From the NCBI GenBank assembly GCA_047722935.1, contig JBDNZS010000024.1:1-42181 (forward strand): a stretch of DNA of 42,181 bases. Reading direction: 5' to 3'. Position numbers and translations under genes: made by a program. Origin of the DNA: Ethanoligenens sp047722935. Its GTDB lineage: Bacteria; Bacillota; Clostridia; Oscillospirales; Ethanoligenentaceae. Numbering within the stretch: the first letter of the stretch is position 1; the number at the start of each line of letters is the position of its first letter. The notes under the pieces are model-generated. The model ran no database searches, had not been told where the DNA came from, and was given only the letters and a program-made list of their open reading frames with translations. Below, one piece after another: positions 32,451-39,939 of this stretch.

Positions 32451-33968
32451 ATGGCCAAACAAGAACAAAAGAATGAACAGACCCCAAAGACATCAAAAAA
32501 ATGGAAAGCACCGGCATTTGTGCATCAGCGCAGCTTCCGCTATGGCAGCGCGGCCACAGCTTTCACCATCATTTTCATCGTGGCCGTCATTCTCGTCAAT
32601 GTGCTGGTCACGGCACTCAGCGCCCGGTTCCCGCTCAGTGCGGATATGACCGCCAACCACAAGAGCCAGCTTTCCGCCAAATCCATCAGTTACATCCAGA
32701 AAATCAATCAGGATATCAATATAGACATCCTTGCGGATCAATCTGCCTATACCAATGCGCCGAATTATAATTCCTGCTTGCTTATCATGCAGCAGTACGC
32801 GCAGCATAATTCCCATATCCACATCAATTTTATCAATCTGGATAAAAGTCCGACCTACGCTGCCAAATATCCGAAAGAAACGCTTAGCGCGGCGGATATC
32901 ATTGTTTCCAGCGGCAGCAATTATAAGCACATCGCGTCGTCGGATTTGCTTACCACATCAAGCGACAGCACAACCGGCTCCTCCACGGTGACAGGCAACA
33001 ACACCGAGCAGCAGATCGACACAGCCATTGCTTATGTGACTGCCAAATCGCTGCCTACCGTGATGGTCTCCTCCGGTCATAATGAAACGGACAGTTCTTC
33101 GCTGACGTCTCTGATGCAGAAAAACAATTATCAGATCGAAACCAAAAATCTGTCGACCGATGGCGTGGATCAAAACGCGAAGATGATCATTATCAACGCA
33201 CCCACAGCCGATTTCACGGCAGACGAGATTACCAAGCTCGATACGTTCCTGACCAACGGCGGCAAGTATGGCAAAACCGTGTTTCTTGTCTTCGATCCGC
33301 AGCAGGCATCCATGCCCAATCTCGAAAGTTTTGCGGCAAAATGGGGCATCGGCGTCGGCACCGGCGTGGTCTATGATACGACCAACCGGTATCAGGACAG
33401 CTACTTTAACGTGCTGGAGGGACAAACCAACAGCACCTATGTGGGTACGCTGCAAAGCGGCCTGCACGCTTATCTGAGCGTTTGCCGCCCACTCAGTCTG
33501 CTGTTTAACAGCCAAGACGGCGTAACCACCGCGTCCATTGTAGCTACCGAAAGCACGTCTAAACTGTGGAATCCCGGCACCGTCAACAGTTCAACTGCTT
33601 CAAGTTTCCAGCCGGCCGACAGCGATAAGGCAGGCCCGTTCAATGTGTTTGCCGTGGCAACCAAGACGGCGACTTCGGGTTCCGAATCGGTCAAGTCGAA
33701 TGTGTTGGTGCTCGGTTCCACCAATTTCTTCAACTCGTCGGTCATTGCGCAATCCAGTCTGACCAACTCTACGATTTTGCTGAACACGCTCAGCAATGTC
33801 ATCGGCTTTAACCCCGGCATCACTGTGGAGGCAAAAGACCTCACCTCGCAGGCGCTCACCATTACGTCCGGTCAGGCTGTGGCCATCGTCGTAATCTTTG
33901 CCATCCTGCTGCCCATTGCCGTGCTGGTCACCGGTCTTGTTATCTGGCTTAGGAGGCGTCATCAATGA
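32451..33968 (+). CDS. GldG-like ABC accessory protein
   Basis: 505 residues. A charged cytoplasmic start, a membrane helix at about 37-60, a large extracytoplasmic domain and a second helix at about 476-500 followed by RRRH. The outer region has the repetitive GldG/ABC-transporter-auxiliary pattern (SLSAKSISYIQKINQDINIDILAD, then LPTVMVSSGHNETDSS and LDTFLTNGGKYGKTVFLVFDP). The last part is Ser/Thr-rich. It probably acts as an external substrate-handling subunit with the permease; substrate unknown. Overlaps the DUF4340 gene by 4 bases. Confidence 0.88.
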   Translation: MAKQEQKNEQTPKTSKKWKAPAFVHQRSFRYGSAATAFTIIFIVAVILVNVLVTALSARFPLSADMTANHKSQLSAKSISYIQKINQDINIDILADQSAYTNAPNYNSCLLIMQQYAQHNSHIHINFINLDKSPTYAAKYPKETLSAADIIVSSGSNYKHIASSDLLTTSSDSTTGSSTVTGNNTEQQIDTAIAYVTAKSLPTVMVSSGHNETDSSSLTSLMQKNNYQIETKNLSTDGVDQNAKMIIINAPTADFTADEITKLDTFLTNGGKYGKTVFLVFDPQQASMPNLESFAAKWGIGVGTGVVYDTTNRYQDSYFNVLEGQTNSTYVGTLQSGLHAYLSVCRPLSLLFNSQDGVTTASIVATESTSKLWNPGTVNSSTASSFQPADSDKAGPFNVFAVATKTATSGSESVKSNVLVLGSTNFFNSSVIAQSSLTNSTILLNTLSNVIGFNPGITVEAKDLTSQALTITSGQAVAIVVIFAILLPIAVLVTGLVIWLRRRHQ

Positions 33969-35401
33969 ACCGTCAGGCACGCAATATCGTGATCGCTGCC
34001 TGCGTGGTGGCGGTGCTCGGCGGCAGTGTCCTTTTGCTTAATACGCTGTCGGGTGCGAAAAAGAATGCTTCCTCTTCTGCGTCCTCCGACACATCTTCCA
34101 CCGCGAGTTCTATCAGCTTGCTTTCCATTAAAAGCGGCACATTACAGTCGCTGCATGTGTTGAACGCGGCAGGCGGTTATACGATCACCTTGTCCGGCGG
34201 CACGTACACCGTGGATGCATTGAAAGATGCTCCGTCCAACCAAGCGGCAATCCAGACTAAAGTTAATGATGTGCTGGGGCTGAAAGCTACCGCACTTATT
34301 GCGAAAAATGCGTCTGACCTCGCTGCCTATGGCCTTGCCTCACCAGTTGCTACGGTGGACATCCACACATCTGATGGGAAGACCACCACTGTGAAGCTTG
34401 GAAACAAGGCTCCGTCAGGCAATGGCGTGTATGTTTTGAAGCCTGATACGAACGATGTTTATATCAGTTCCACTATGATGAACGACGACTTTTCGCAATC
34501 GGCATTGCAATATGCCAGCACGACGGTGTCGTCAATGAGCGCATCCGCCAACCTGAGTGGGTATAAATTTGGCGGCACGGCGCGTACCACACCGTTCACC
34601 GTTGCAGTAAAACAGCAAACATCTTCCTCAGGCACGAGCTCTGCCGCCGCGAGCAGCGCGACTTACACATATGTGGTTTCACAGCCATTTGCTTATGATG
34701 CCAATAGCACCAACCTTGGCAAGATCACCACCGCTTTACAGAGCTTAAGCGCCACCAGTGTGGCCAGCGTGGACGTGTCGGCAGACACACTTGCCAAATA
34801 TGGTCTTCAAAATCCAGCCTATACCCTTACCTACACGGTCGACGGGCAGGATACAACGCTTTCATTCGGCAATGCCGATGCGAGCAGCAATACGGTTTAC
34901 ATGACCATTAGCGGTAAAAAGGCTATCTATCAAGTGGATACCTCGTCTGCGGCTGTTTTCTATAATTATCAGCTTTCGGATGTGTTGACCACGTCGATTT
35001 TCACATCTGATATTGACTCGCTCAAAACGCTGACTGTCCAATCCGGCAGCGAGACGCACGCCTTTACGTTCTCGGGTTCCGGTGACAAGCTGGTGGTGAC
35101 GTCGGGCGGCAAAAAATTGGATACCAGTAATTTCCGCAATTATTACCAGACGCTGCTGGCTGTCACCACACGCGGCGGCGCCGATAAACCGTCCGGTGTT
35201 TCACCGTCCATGACCATCACTGCCACCTATAATGACAACACACCGCAGCAAACCATTGCATTCCTGCCGATTGGCAGTGACAAAGCGTTTGTGCAAATCA
35301 ACGGGGTAGGTGCTTTGTATGTGTATAATTCGCAGATTACTCCCCTGCTGACGCTTGCACAGAATTTGGAAGCGGGCAAAACGGTTGCGGCACCGTCGTA
35401 A
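33965..35401 (+). CDS. DUF4340 domain protein
   Basis: 478 residues: one N-terminal helix (about 8-27), a Ser/Thr-rich linker (KKNASSSASSDTSSTASS), then DUF4340-type repeats of about 90-100 residues (GGYTITLSGGTYTVDAL, LAAYGLASPVATVDIHTSDGKTTTVKLGNKAPSGNGVYV, and a second copy around LAKYGLQNPAYTLTYTVDGQDTTLSFGNADASSNTVYM). DUF4340 proteins are regularly the last gene of GldG-type ABC cassettes, as here. It is membrane-anchored with the repeats outside. Followed by a 23-bp-stem terminator. Confidence 0.9.
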   Translation: MNRQARNIVIAACVVAVLGGSVLLLNTLSGAKKNASSSASSDTSSTASSISLLSIKSGTLQSLHVLNAAGGYTITLSGGTYTVDALKDAPSNQAAIQTKVNDVLGLKATALIAKNASDLAAYGLASPVATVDIHTSDGKTTTVKLGNKAPSGNGVYVLKPDTNDVYISSTMMNDDFSQSALQYASTTVSSMSASANLSGYKFGGTARTTPFTVAVKQQTSSSGTSSAAASSATYTYVVSQPFAYDANSTNLGKITTALQSLSATSVASVDVSADTLAKYGLQNPAYTLTYTVDGQDTTLSFGNADASSNTVYMTISGKKAIYQVDTSSAAVFYNYQLSDVLTTSIFTSDIDSLKTLTVQSGSETHAFTFSGSGDKLVVTSGGKKLDTSNFRNYYQTLLAVTTRGGADKPSGVSPSMTITATYNDNTPQQTIAFLPIGSDKAFVQINGVGALYVYNSQITPLLTLAQNLEAGKTVAAPS

Positions 35402-35413
35402 GCTGTGTTTTAC

Positions 35414-35466
35414 ATCGTATAAAAAGGTCTCGCACTGGATAAAAGTGTGAGGCCTTTTTATACGAT
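35414..35466. terminator. bidirectional terminator between the ABC operon and spoVA
   Basis: A 23-bp stem (35414-35436 with 35444-35466), all paired except for two G-U pairs, with a 7-base loop and T5 near its base. It serves the ABC operon and the minus-strand spoVA operon. Confidence 0.9.
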
Positions 35467-35500
35467 AAGCATTTTTACAGAAAATCATAAACATACCCAT

Positions 35501-35857
35501 TTATGATTTGTCGCCGGGTTTAAAGATCAGTGCAACAAGGTAACCGAAGAAGATAGCCGCCGCAATGCCGCCCGCCGTGGCAATGACGCCTCCGGTGAAC
35601 ACACCCAGAAATCCTTTTTGCCGTACAGCTTCGTGCACCCCATTCGCCAGCGCATACCCAAAACCGGTCAAGGGTACAGTCGCACCTGCCCCACCGAATT
35701 TCACCAGCGGCCGGTACAGCCCCAATGCGGTGAGGACTACGCCTGCTGTCACAAAGGTGACCAGAATGCGCGCAGGTGTCATTTTTGTTTTGTCGATCAG
35801 GATTTGTCCAATAACGCAAAGAATGCCGCCAACTAAAAATGCCCGTAAATATTCCAT
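35501..35857 (-). CDS. spoVAE: stage V sporulation protein AE
   Basis: 118-residue spore inner-membrane protein of the dipicolinate channel assembly. Three to four hydrophobic helices; the text FLVGGILCVIGQILIDKTKMTPARILVTFV at the start and GFGYALANGVHEAVRQKGFLGVFTGGV are typical of SpoVAE(b). ATG 35857 has GGGAGGAG ahead; a longer frame to 35935 would overlap spoVAD heavily and is not family-like. Last gene of the spoVAC-D-E operon. Confidence 0.93.
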   Translation of the reverse strand: MEYLRAFLVGGILCVIGQILIDKTKMTPARILVTFVTAGVVLTALGLYRPLVKFGGAGATVPLTGFGYALANGVHEAVRQKGFLGVFTGGVIATAGGIAAAIFFGYLVALIFKPGDKS

Positions 35858-35870
35858 ATGCTCCTCCCGT

Positions 35871-36884
35871 TCAACGGCTGGTGGACAAATGCACGGCATG
35901 TGCCACCGACGGGATGGACTGTCCTTGCTGCACACTGGTCGGACTCATCAGCACGCCCGTAGCCATAAAAAGCACCTCGTGCAAATTGCCGCTTTTCATA
36001 TTGTTTAAAATGTGGGAGCAAAGCACCGATGCCGCACAGCCGCAGCCGGAACCGCCGGCGTGCACATCCTGTTTGTCCCGGTCGTAGATAATTAAGCCGC
36101 AGTCGTTATAATTTGCGCCCAGCGTGACGCCCTCTTTTTGAAGCAGTTGGCGCAGCAGATTGCTGCCCACAATGCCAAGATCTCCGGAAACAATGAGATC
36201 GAAACTGTCCGGTGAAACGCCGGTATCGTCAAAATAGTGCTGCAAAGTGTCCGCTGCCGCAGGCGCCATTGCCGCCCCCATATTGCTCAGGTCCTTAATG
36301 CCCAGATCAACTATGCGGCCAAATGTCAGCTCTCGGATATAGGGTCCGTCGCCTTCTTTATTTAGGATAACGGCACCTGAACCGGTGACTGTCCACTGTG
36401 CAGTGGGTGACCGCTGACCCCCATATTCCAGTGGCAGACGGTATTGCCGCTCCGCCGAGCAGAAATGCGACGATGTGAGCGCTGCCGCTACATTGGCAAA
36501 ACCGCCTTCCACAAACACAGATGCCATTGCCAATGATTCGGACATGGTGGAACACGCGCCATACAGCCCCGCAAACGGGATGCCGGATTCACGCAGCCCA
36601 TAGCTGGTGCTGATACATTGATTGAGCAAGTCGCCCGCGAAAATGATATCCACCGTGCCCGGGGTGATGTTGGCTTTGCGCAGCGCCTTGTTTAGCGTGT
36701 CACTCTGCATCCGGCTTTCCGCCTTTTCCCATGTTTTTTCCCCAAAAGAGGTATCCTCTTCAATCTGGTCGAATTCATCTGCCAGTGGACCTTCGCCTTC
36801 CTTTTTGCCGACAATGGATGCATATCCCATGACTGACGGCGGATGATCCAACCGAATCGTATACCGTCCAACTCTTGTGGCCAT
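35871..36884 (-). CDS. spoVAD: stage V sporulation protein AD
   Basis: Dipicolinic-acid-binding, thiolase-fold protein needed for DPA uptake into the forespore. 337 residues, the normal length. Markers: HPPSVMGYASIVGKKEGEGPLADEFD, the AGDLLNQC stretch, YGACSTMSESLAMA (thiolase-like Cys region), SSHFCSAERQYRLPLEYG, and the C-terminal DVHAGGSGCGCAA with VLMSPTS. ATG 36884 has GGAGGGGAG ahead. It lies between spoVAC and spoVAE with small gaps (96 and 13 bases). Confidence 0.97.
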   Translation of the reverse strand: MATRVGRYTIRLDHPPSVMGYASIVGKKEGEGPLADEFDQIEEDTSFGEKTWEKAESRMQSDTLNKALRKANITPGTVDIIFAGDLLNQCISTSYGLRESGIPFAGLYGACSTMSESLAMASVFVEGGFANVAAALTSSHFCSAERQYRLPLEYGGQRSPTAQWTVTGSGAVILNKEGDGPYIRELTFGRIVDLGIKDLSNMGAAMAPAAADTLQHYFDDTGVSPDSFDLIVSGDLGIVGSNLLRQLLQKEGVTLGANYNDCGLIIYDRDKQDVHAGGSGCGCAASVLCSHILNNMKSGNLHEVLFMATGVLMSPTSVQQGQSIPSVAHAVHLSTSR

Positions 36885-36980
36885 ACGCTCCCCTCCTTTT
36901 TGTCTGATGGATGTTTTGCTTTAGAAAATGCGAATAGTCGGCCTGAGGACTACGCTGGCCATATGGTTCGCTGTGTACCT

Positions 36981-37424
36981 TTAAAACAGTTTAAAAATCC
37001 ATAAAACAAATCCATATAAAATAGACGCCGTAATGCCATAAACCAATACGGGGCCGACAATTGTGAACATCTTTGCACCCAGCCCCAAAACGAACCCCTC
37101 GCTTTTGAACTCCAGAGCGGGGGAGACGACCGCATTGGCAAACCCTGTGATTGGGACAAGAGTACCGGCTCCCGCGTATTTTGCCAGTTTGTCGTATACA
37201 TGTAGCCCCGTTAAAAATGCACCCAAAAAAATTAGTGTGATGGTTGTCGCATTGGAAGCATCCAATTCTTTTAAACCAAAATGTTGATAGATGTTGGTCA
37301 TAATCTGCCCGATCGTGCAAATCGCCCCGCCGCTTAAAAAAGCCCAAATGCAATTCCTTACAATTGGCGAGTTTGGCGATTGGGTGTTGGTCATTTGCGC
37401 ATATTGCTTTTTTGTGACTGCCAT
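36981..37424 (-). CDS. spoVAC: stage V sporulation protein AC
   Basis: 147-residue spore inner-membrane channel protein (mechanosensitive in Bacillus) that lets dipicolinate and calcium pass. About four helices; FLSGGAICTIGQIMTNIY, AKYAGAGTLVPITGFANAVVSPALEFKSEG and GLGAKMFTIVGPVLVYG are characteristic. ATG 37424 has AGAAAGGAG upstream. First gene of the operon. Only C, D and E are present, the minimal set common in Clostridia. I could not pick a sigma-G promoter with confidence. Confidence 0.96.
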   Translation of the reverse strand: MAVTKKQYAQMTNTQSPNSPIVRNCIWAFLSGGAICTIGQIMTNIYQHFGLKELDASNATTITLIFLGAFLTGLHVYDKLAKYAGAGTLVPITGFANAVVSPALEFKSEGFVLGLGAKMFTIVGPVLVYGITASILYGFVLWIFKLF

Positions 37425-37500
37425 AAAGCAACTCCTTTCTGCGTTTTTCCAGAAGGCGATAAAAGCTCTTCATTATTTGCACAACGTTATTTTTACCATC

Positions 37501-37518
37501 CGCATAGATGCCTATGCG
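37501..37518. other. 7-bp dyad in the spoVAC upstream region
   Basis: CGCATAG (37501-37507), ATGC, CTATGCG (37512-37518), a perfect inverted repeat about 77 bases before spoVAC. It could be a regulator site or chance. The rest of 37425-37621 shows nothing I recognise. Confidence 0.3.
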
Positions 37519-37621
37519 CTACATTTTTTGTATCATTTGGAAATCGCAGCATCGGCCGGTTGCATTCACACGTACTTTTAACCATGTTTTGCATTAAAAA
37601 TTGCATTTTTAAAAATTATGG

Positions 37622-37650
37622 TTGTCAAGCGTATTTCGATGTGATAGAAT
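37622..37650 (+). promoter_or_regulatory. guaB promoter
   Basis: TTGTCA (37622-37627), 17 bases, TAGAAT (37645-37650). Leader to guaB about 190 bases. Confidence 0.65.
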
Positions 37651-37689
37651 AAAAAATAATCATTAAAAATCCGTAGAAGAGATATTTGC

Positions 37690-37813
37690 TTGCATTCTGT
37701 CAGGAATGCAACAAGGGCGTCCAGTGATCGTTTTGACCTGCAAAACGTATCCGGATGTTTTTTTATACCATCCGTTGGAATCAATCGGGATTTTTACGGG
37801 AATCATTGATTTT
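37690..37813 (+). promoter_or_regulatory. structured guaB leader, possible attenuator
   Basis: Three stems: TTGCATTC/GAATGCAA (37690-37697 with 37704-37711); CGGATG/CATCCG (37752-37757 with 37769-37774), whose loop holds a T-run; and AATCAAT/ATTGATT (37779-37785 with 37805-37811) followed by T4. The purine riboswitch core is not visible. Regulation by another signal is inference. Confidence 0.35.
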
Positions 37814-37846
37814 ACAGAGAACAGTTGCGAAAGGGGTTGTGCACAG

Positions 37847-39319
37847 GTGCTCAATACAAACACCGGTGAAAAGTTTTTAAAAGAGGGCTTGACTTTTGAT
37901 GACGTTTTGTTGATTCCGGCCAAATCCGATGTGGTTCCGCGCAATGTGGATGTCCACACGCGTCTTACTAAAAAAATACGCCTGAACGTCCCAATCATGA
38001 CGGCAGCCATGGACACGGTGACAGAGTGCAAGATGGCAATTGCCATTGCGCGTGAGGGTGGTATCGGCATTATCCATAAGAATATGTCCATTGAGCAACA
38101 GGCTGAAGAAGTGGACAAGGTAAAGCGCAGTGAAAACGGGGTTATTGCGAATCCATTCTATCTTTCCCCGCATCACTTGGTTCGCGATGCCGATGCTCTT
38201 ATGGGCAAATATCGCATTTCAGGTGTGCCGATTTGCGAAGACGGCAAACTGGTGGGGATTATTACCAACCGCGATATGCGTTTTATTACGGATTTTGATA
38301 CCAAGGTCAGCGATGTTATGACCAAGGAGCATCTGGTTACGGCACCTGTGGGCACCACGCTGGAGCAGGCGAAACTGATTTTGATGAAGCACAAAATCGA
38401 AAAACTGCTCATTGTGGACGATCAGGGAAAACTCAAGGGCCTGATTACGATCAAAGATATCGAAAAATCGGTGCAATATCCTGCTTCGGCACGTGACGAT
38501 AAAGGCCGGCTGCTTTGTGGTGCGGCGATCGGTGTGACCGCAGACGTGCTGGACCGCGCGCAGGCACTGGTGAAAGCGCAGGCCGATGTGTTGGTGCTTG
38601 ACAGTGCGCACGGGCATTCAGCCAATATTCTGGATTGTCTGAAAAAAGTGAAACAGCATTTCCCGGATGTGCAGGTCATTGCAGGCAATATTGCTACCGC
38701 GCGTGCGGCTGAAGAATTGATTGAGGCGGGTGCAGATGCTGTAAAAGTCGGTATTGGTCCCGGTTCTATCTGTACCACCCGTATCGTTTCGGGCATCGGG
38801 GTTCCCCAAATCACTGCTATCTATGATTGTGCCTGCGCGGCGGCGAAATACGGCGTGCCGGTCATTGCGGACGGCGGTGTGAAGTACTCGGGCGATGTGG
38901 TTAAAGCGCTTGCGGCAGGTGCTGAGTCGGTCATGATGGGTTCGTTGTTTGCCGGCTGCGAGGAATCTCCTGGGGAAAGCGAAATTTATCAGGGGCGCAG
39001 TTTTAAAGTATATCGCGGTATGGGCAGCCTTGGCGCGATGAATTCTGGCAGCAGAGACCGTTATTTTCAGGAAAATGCGAAAAAACTGGTGCCAGAGGGT
39101 GTAGAGGGCCGTGTTCCTTACAAAGGGCCGGTTGCTGATACCGTCTTCCAAATGATTGGTGGTGTGAAGTCTGGTATGGGTTACTGTGGCTGCCACACCA
39201 TCCCGGAACTGCAGGAAAAAGGCCAGTTTGTCCGCATTACTGGGGCAGGCTTGAAAGAAAGCCATCCACATGATATCTATATCACAAAAGAAGCGCCAAA
39301 CTATTCGCTTAATCCTTGA
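37847..39319 (+). CDS. guaB: IMP dehydrogenase
   Basis: Oxidises IMP to XMP with NAD+, the committed step to GMP. 490 residues: (beta/alpha)8 barrel interrupted by a CBS-domain pair (about residues 95-215; PICEDGKLVGIITNRDMRF and LIVDDQGKLKGLITIKDIEK). Active-site loop GPGSICTTRIVSG with C309 as nucleophile, the ADGGVKYSGDVVKALAAGA barrel motif and the flap YRGMGS, then SRDRYFQ. Start: GTG 37847, 10 bases after AAAGGGG (37830-37836), gives the family N-terminus (FLKEGLTFDDVLLIPA); the frame is open to 37706 but that part lies in the structured leader. Not followed by guaA here. Confidence 0.97.
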   Translation: MLNTNTGEKFLKEGLTFDDVLLIPAKSDVVPRNVDVHTRLTKKIRLNVPIMTAAMDTVTECKMAIAIAREGGIGIIHKNMSIEQQAEEVDKVKRSENGVIANPFYLSPHHLVRDADALMGKYRISGVPICEDGKLVGIITNRDMRFITDFDTKVSDVMTKEHLVTAPVGTTLEQAKLILMKHKIEKLLIVDDQGKLKGLITIKDIEKSVQYPASARDDKGRLLCGAAIGVTADVLDRAQALVKAQADVLVLDSAHGHSANILDCLKKVKQHFPDVQVIAGNIATARAAEELIEAGADAVKVGIGPGSICTTRIVSGIGVPQITAIYDCACAAAKYGVPVIADGGVKYSGDVVKALAAGAESVMMGSLFAGCEESPGESEIYQGRSFKVYRGMGSLGAMNSGSRDRYFQENAKKLVPEGVEGRVPYKGPVADTVFQMIGGVKSGMGYCGCHTIPELQEKGQFVRITGAGLKESHPHDIYITKEAPNYSLNP

Positions 39320-39377
39320 ATGGATTTTGACTCTATATAGACGTGTTTGCTTTGCATCAATATTTATGAGAAAAATG

Positions 39378-39407
39378 TTGACAGGCTCTAGAGGGATATG
39401 ATATAAT
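39378..39407 (+). promoter_or_regulatory. perfect-consensus promoter of the tRNA cluster
   Basis: TTGACA (39378-39383), 18 bases, TATAAT (39402-39407): both hexamers match sigma-A consensus exactly. Confidence 0.85.
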
Positions 39408-39430
39408 ATACATCGTCCCTCAGAGAAAAC

Positions 39431-39454
39431 AGCGTGTCGAAATGACACGCTTTT
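39431..39454 (+). terminator. terminator-like hairpin in the tRNA leader
   Basis: AGCGTGTC (39431-39438), loop GAAAT, GACACGCT (39444-39451), then T4 (39451-39454). It lies after the tRNA promoter and 4 bases before tRNA-Met. It may be the guaB terminator, an attenuator of the tRNA operon, or a processing signal. Confidence 0.6.
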
Positions 39455-39458
39455 ACAT

Positions 39459-39535
39459 GGCGGCATAGCTCAGTTGGCTAGAGCATGCGGTTCATACCCG
39501 CAGTGTCGTTGGTTCGACTCCAACTGCCGCTACCA
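39459..39535 (+). tRNA. tRNA-Met (CAT), elongator type
   Basis: 77 bases with encoded CCA. Acceptor GGCGGCA/TGCCGCT (G1-U pair), D stem GCTC/GAGC, anticodon stem TGCGG/CCGCA with loop TTCATAC, T arm GTTGG-TTCGACT-CCAAC. A paired first base and an A discriminator indicate elongator Met rather than initiator; tRNA-Ile with modified CAT is less likely. Confidence 0.93.
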
Positions 39536-39604
39536 GTGGGCATTCGGTTATCCGGATATGCCACGTGATGCAAACTTGTTTCCAACGCACGTCATTATAT
39601 AGTC

Positions 39605-39679
39605 GGCCCGGTGGTCAAGCGGCTAAGACACGGCCCTTTCACGGCTGTAACAGGGGTTCGATTCCCCTCCGGGTCACCA
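39605..39679 (+). tRNA. tRNA-Glu (TTC)
   Basis: 75 bases with encoded CCA. Acceptor GGCCCGG/CCGGGTC, anticodon loop CTTTCAC with TTC, T arm GGGG-TTCGATT-CCCC. Matches the usual Firmicute tRNA-Glu. Confidence 0.96.
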
Positions 39680-39717
39680 TACAAACAGCGGCGTGGTTAT
39701 TCCACCCGCTTCTATTG

Positions 39718-39794
39718 GGACGCATAGCTCAGCAGGTTAGAGCGCTTGCTTCACACGCAAGAGGTCTTGGGTTCGAGTCCCGATGTGTCCACCA
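39718..39794 (+). tRNA. tRNA-Val (CAC)
   Basis: 77 bases with encoded CCA. Acceptor GGACGCA/TGTGTCC, D stem GCTC/GAGC, anticodon stem CTTGC/GCAAG, loop TTCACAC giving anticodon CAC, T arm TTGGG-TTCGAGT-CCCGA. Confidence 0.95.
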
Positions 39795-39799
39795 TTCGA

Positions 39800-39860
39800 G
39801 GATTACACGAACACCTATTATTTTAAGGGCGGCTTTGCCGTTACGGTGTGGTTGTAATCC
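39800..39860 (+). other. branched hairpin between tRNA-Val and the terminator
   Basis: GGATTACA (39800-39807) pairs with TGTAATCC (39853-39860); CACC (39812-39815) with GGTG (39845-39848); and CGGC/GCCG sits in the loop around CTTTG. It is too weak in T-run to be a terminator and no gene overlaps it. Confidence 0.45.
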
Positions 39861-39869
39861 CAATACGAA

Positions 39870-39912
39870 AAGAAGAAGCGGTTAGGATATTTTGTCCTGA
39901 CCGCTTCTTCTT
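39870..39912. terminator. bidirectional terminator after the tRNA cluster
   Basis: AAGAAGAAGCGGTTAGGA (39870-39887) pairs with TCCTGACCGCTTCTTCTT (39895-39912), 18 bp with one G-U pair and a 7-base loop. It serves the tRNA cluster and the converging surface-protein gene. Confidence 0.85.
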
Positions 39913-39939
39913 AATACAACTATGTTTTAAAATAGTATA

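Noticed and set aside
37651..37846. purine riboswitch before guaB
   Set aside because: A short CCGTAGAA resembles part of the class, but the remaining conserved loops and stems are missing.
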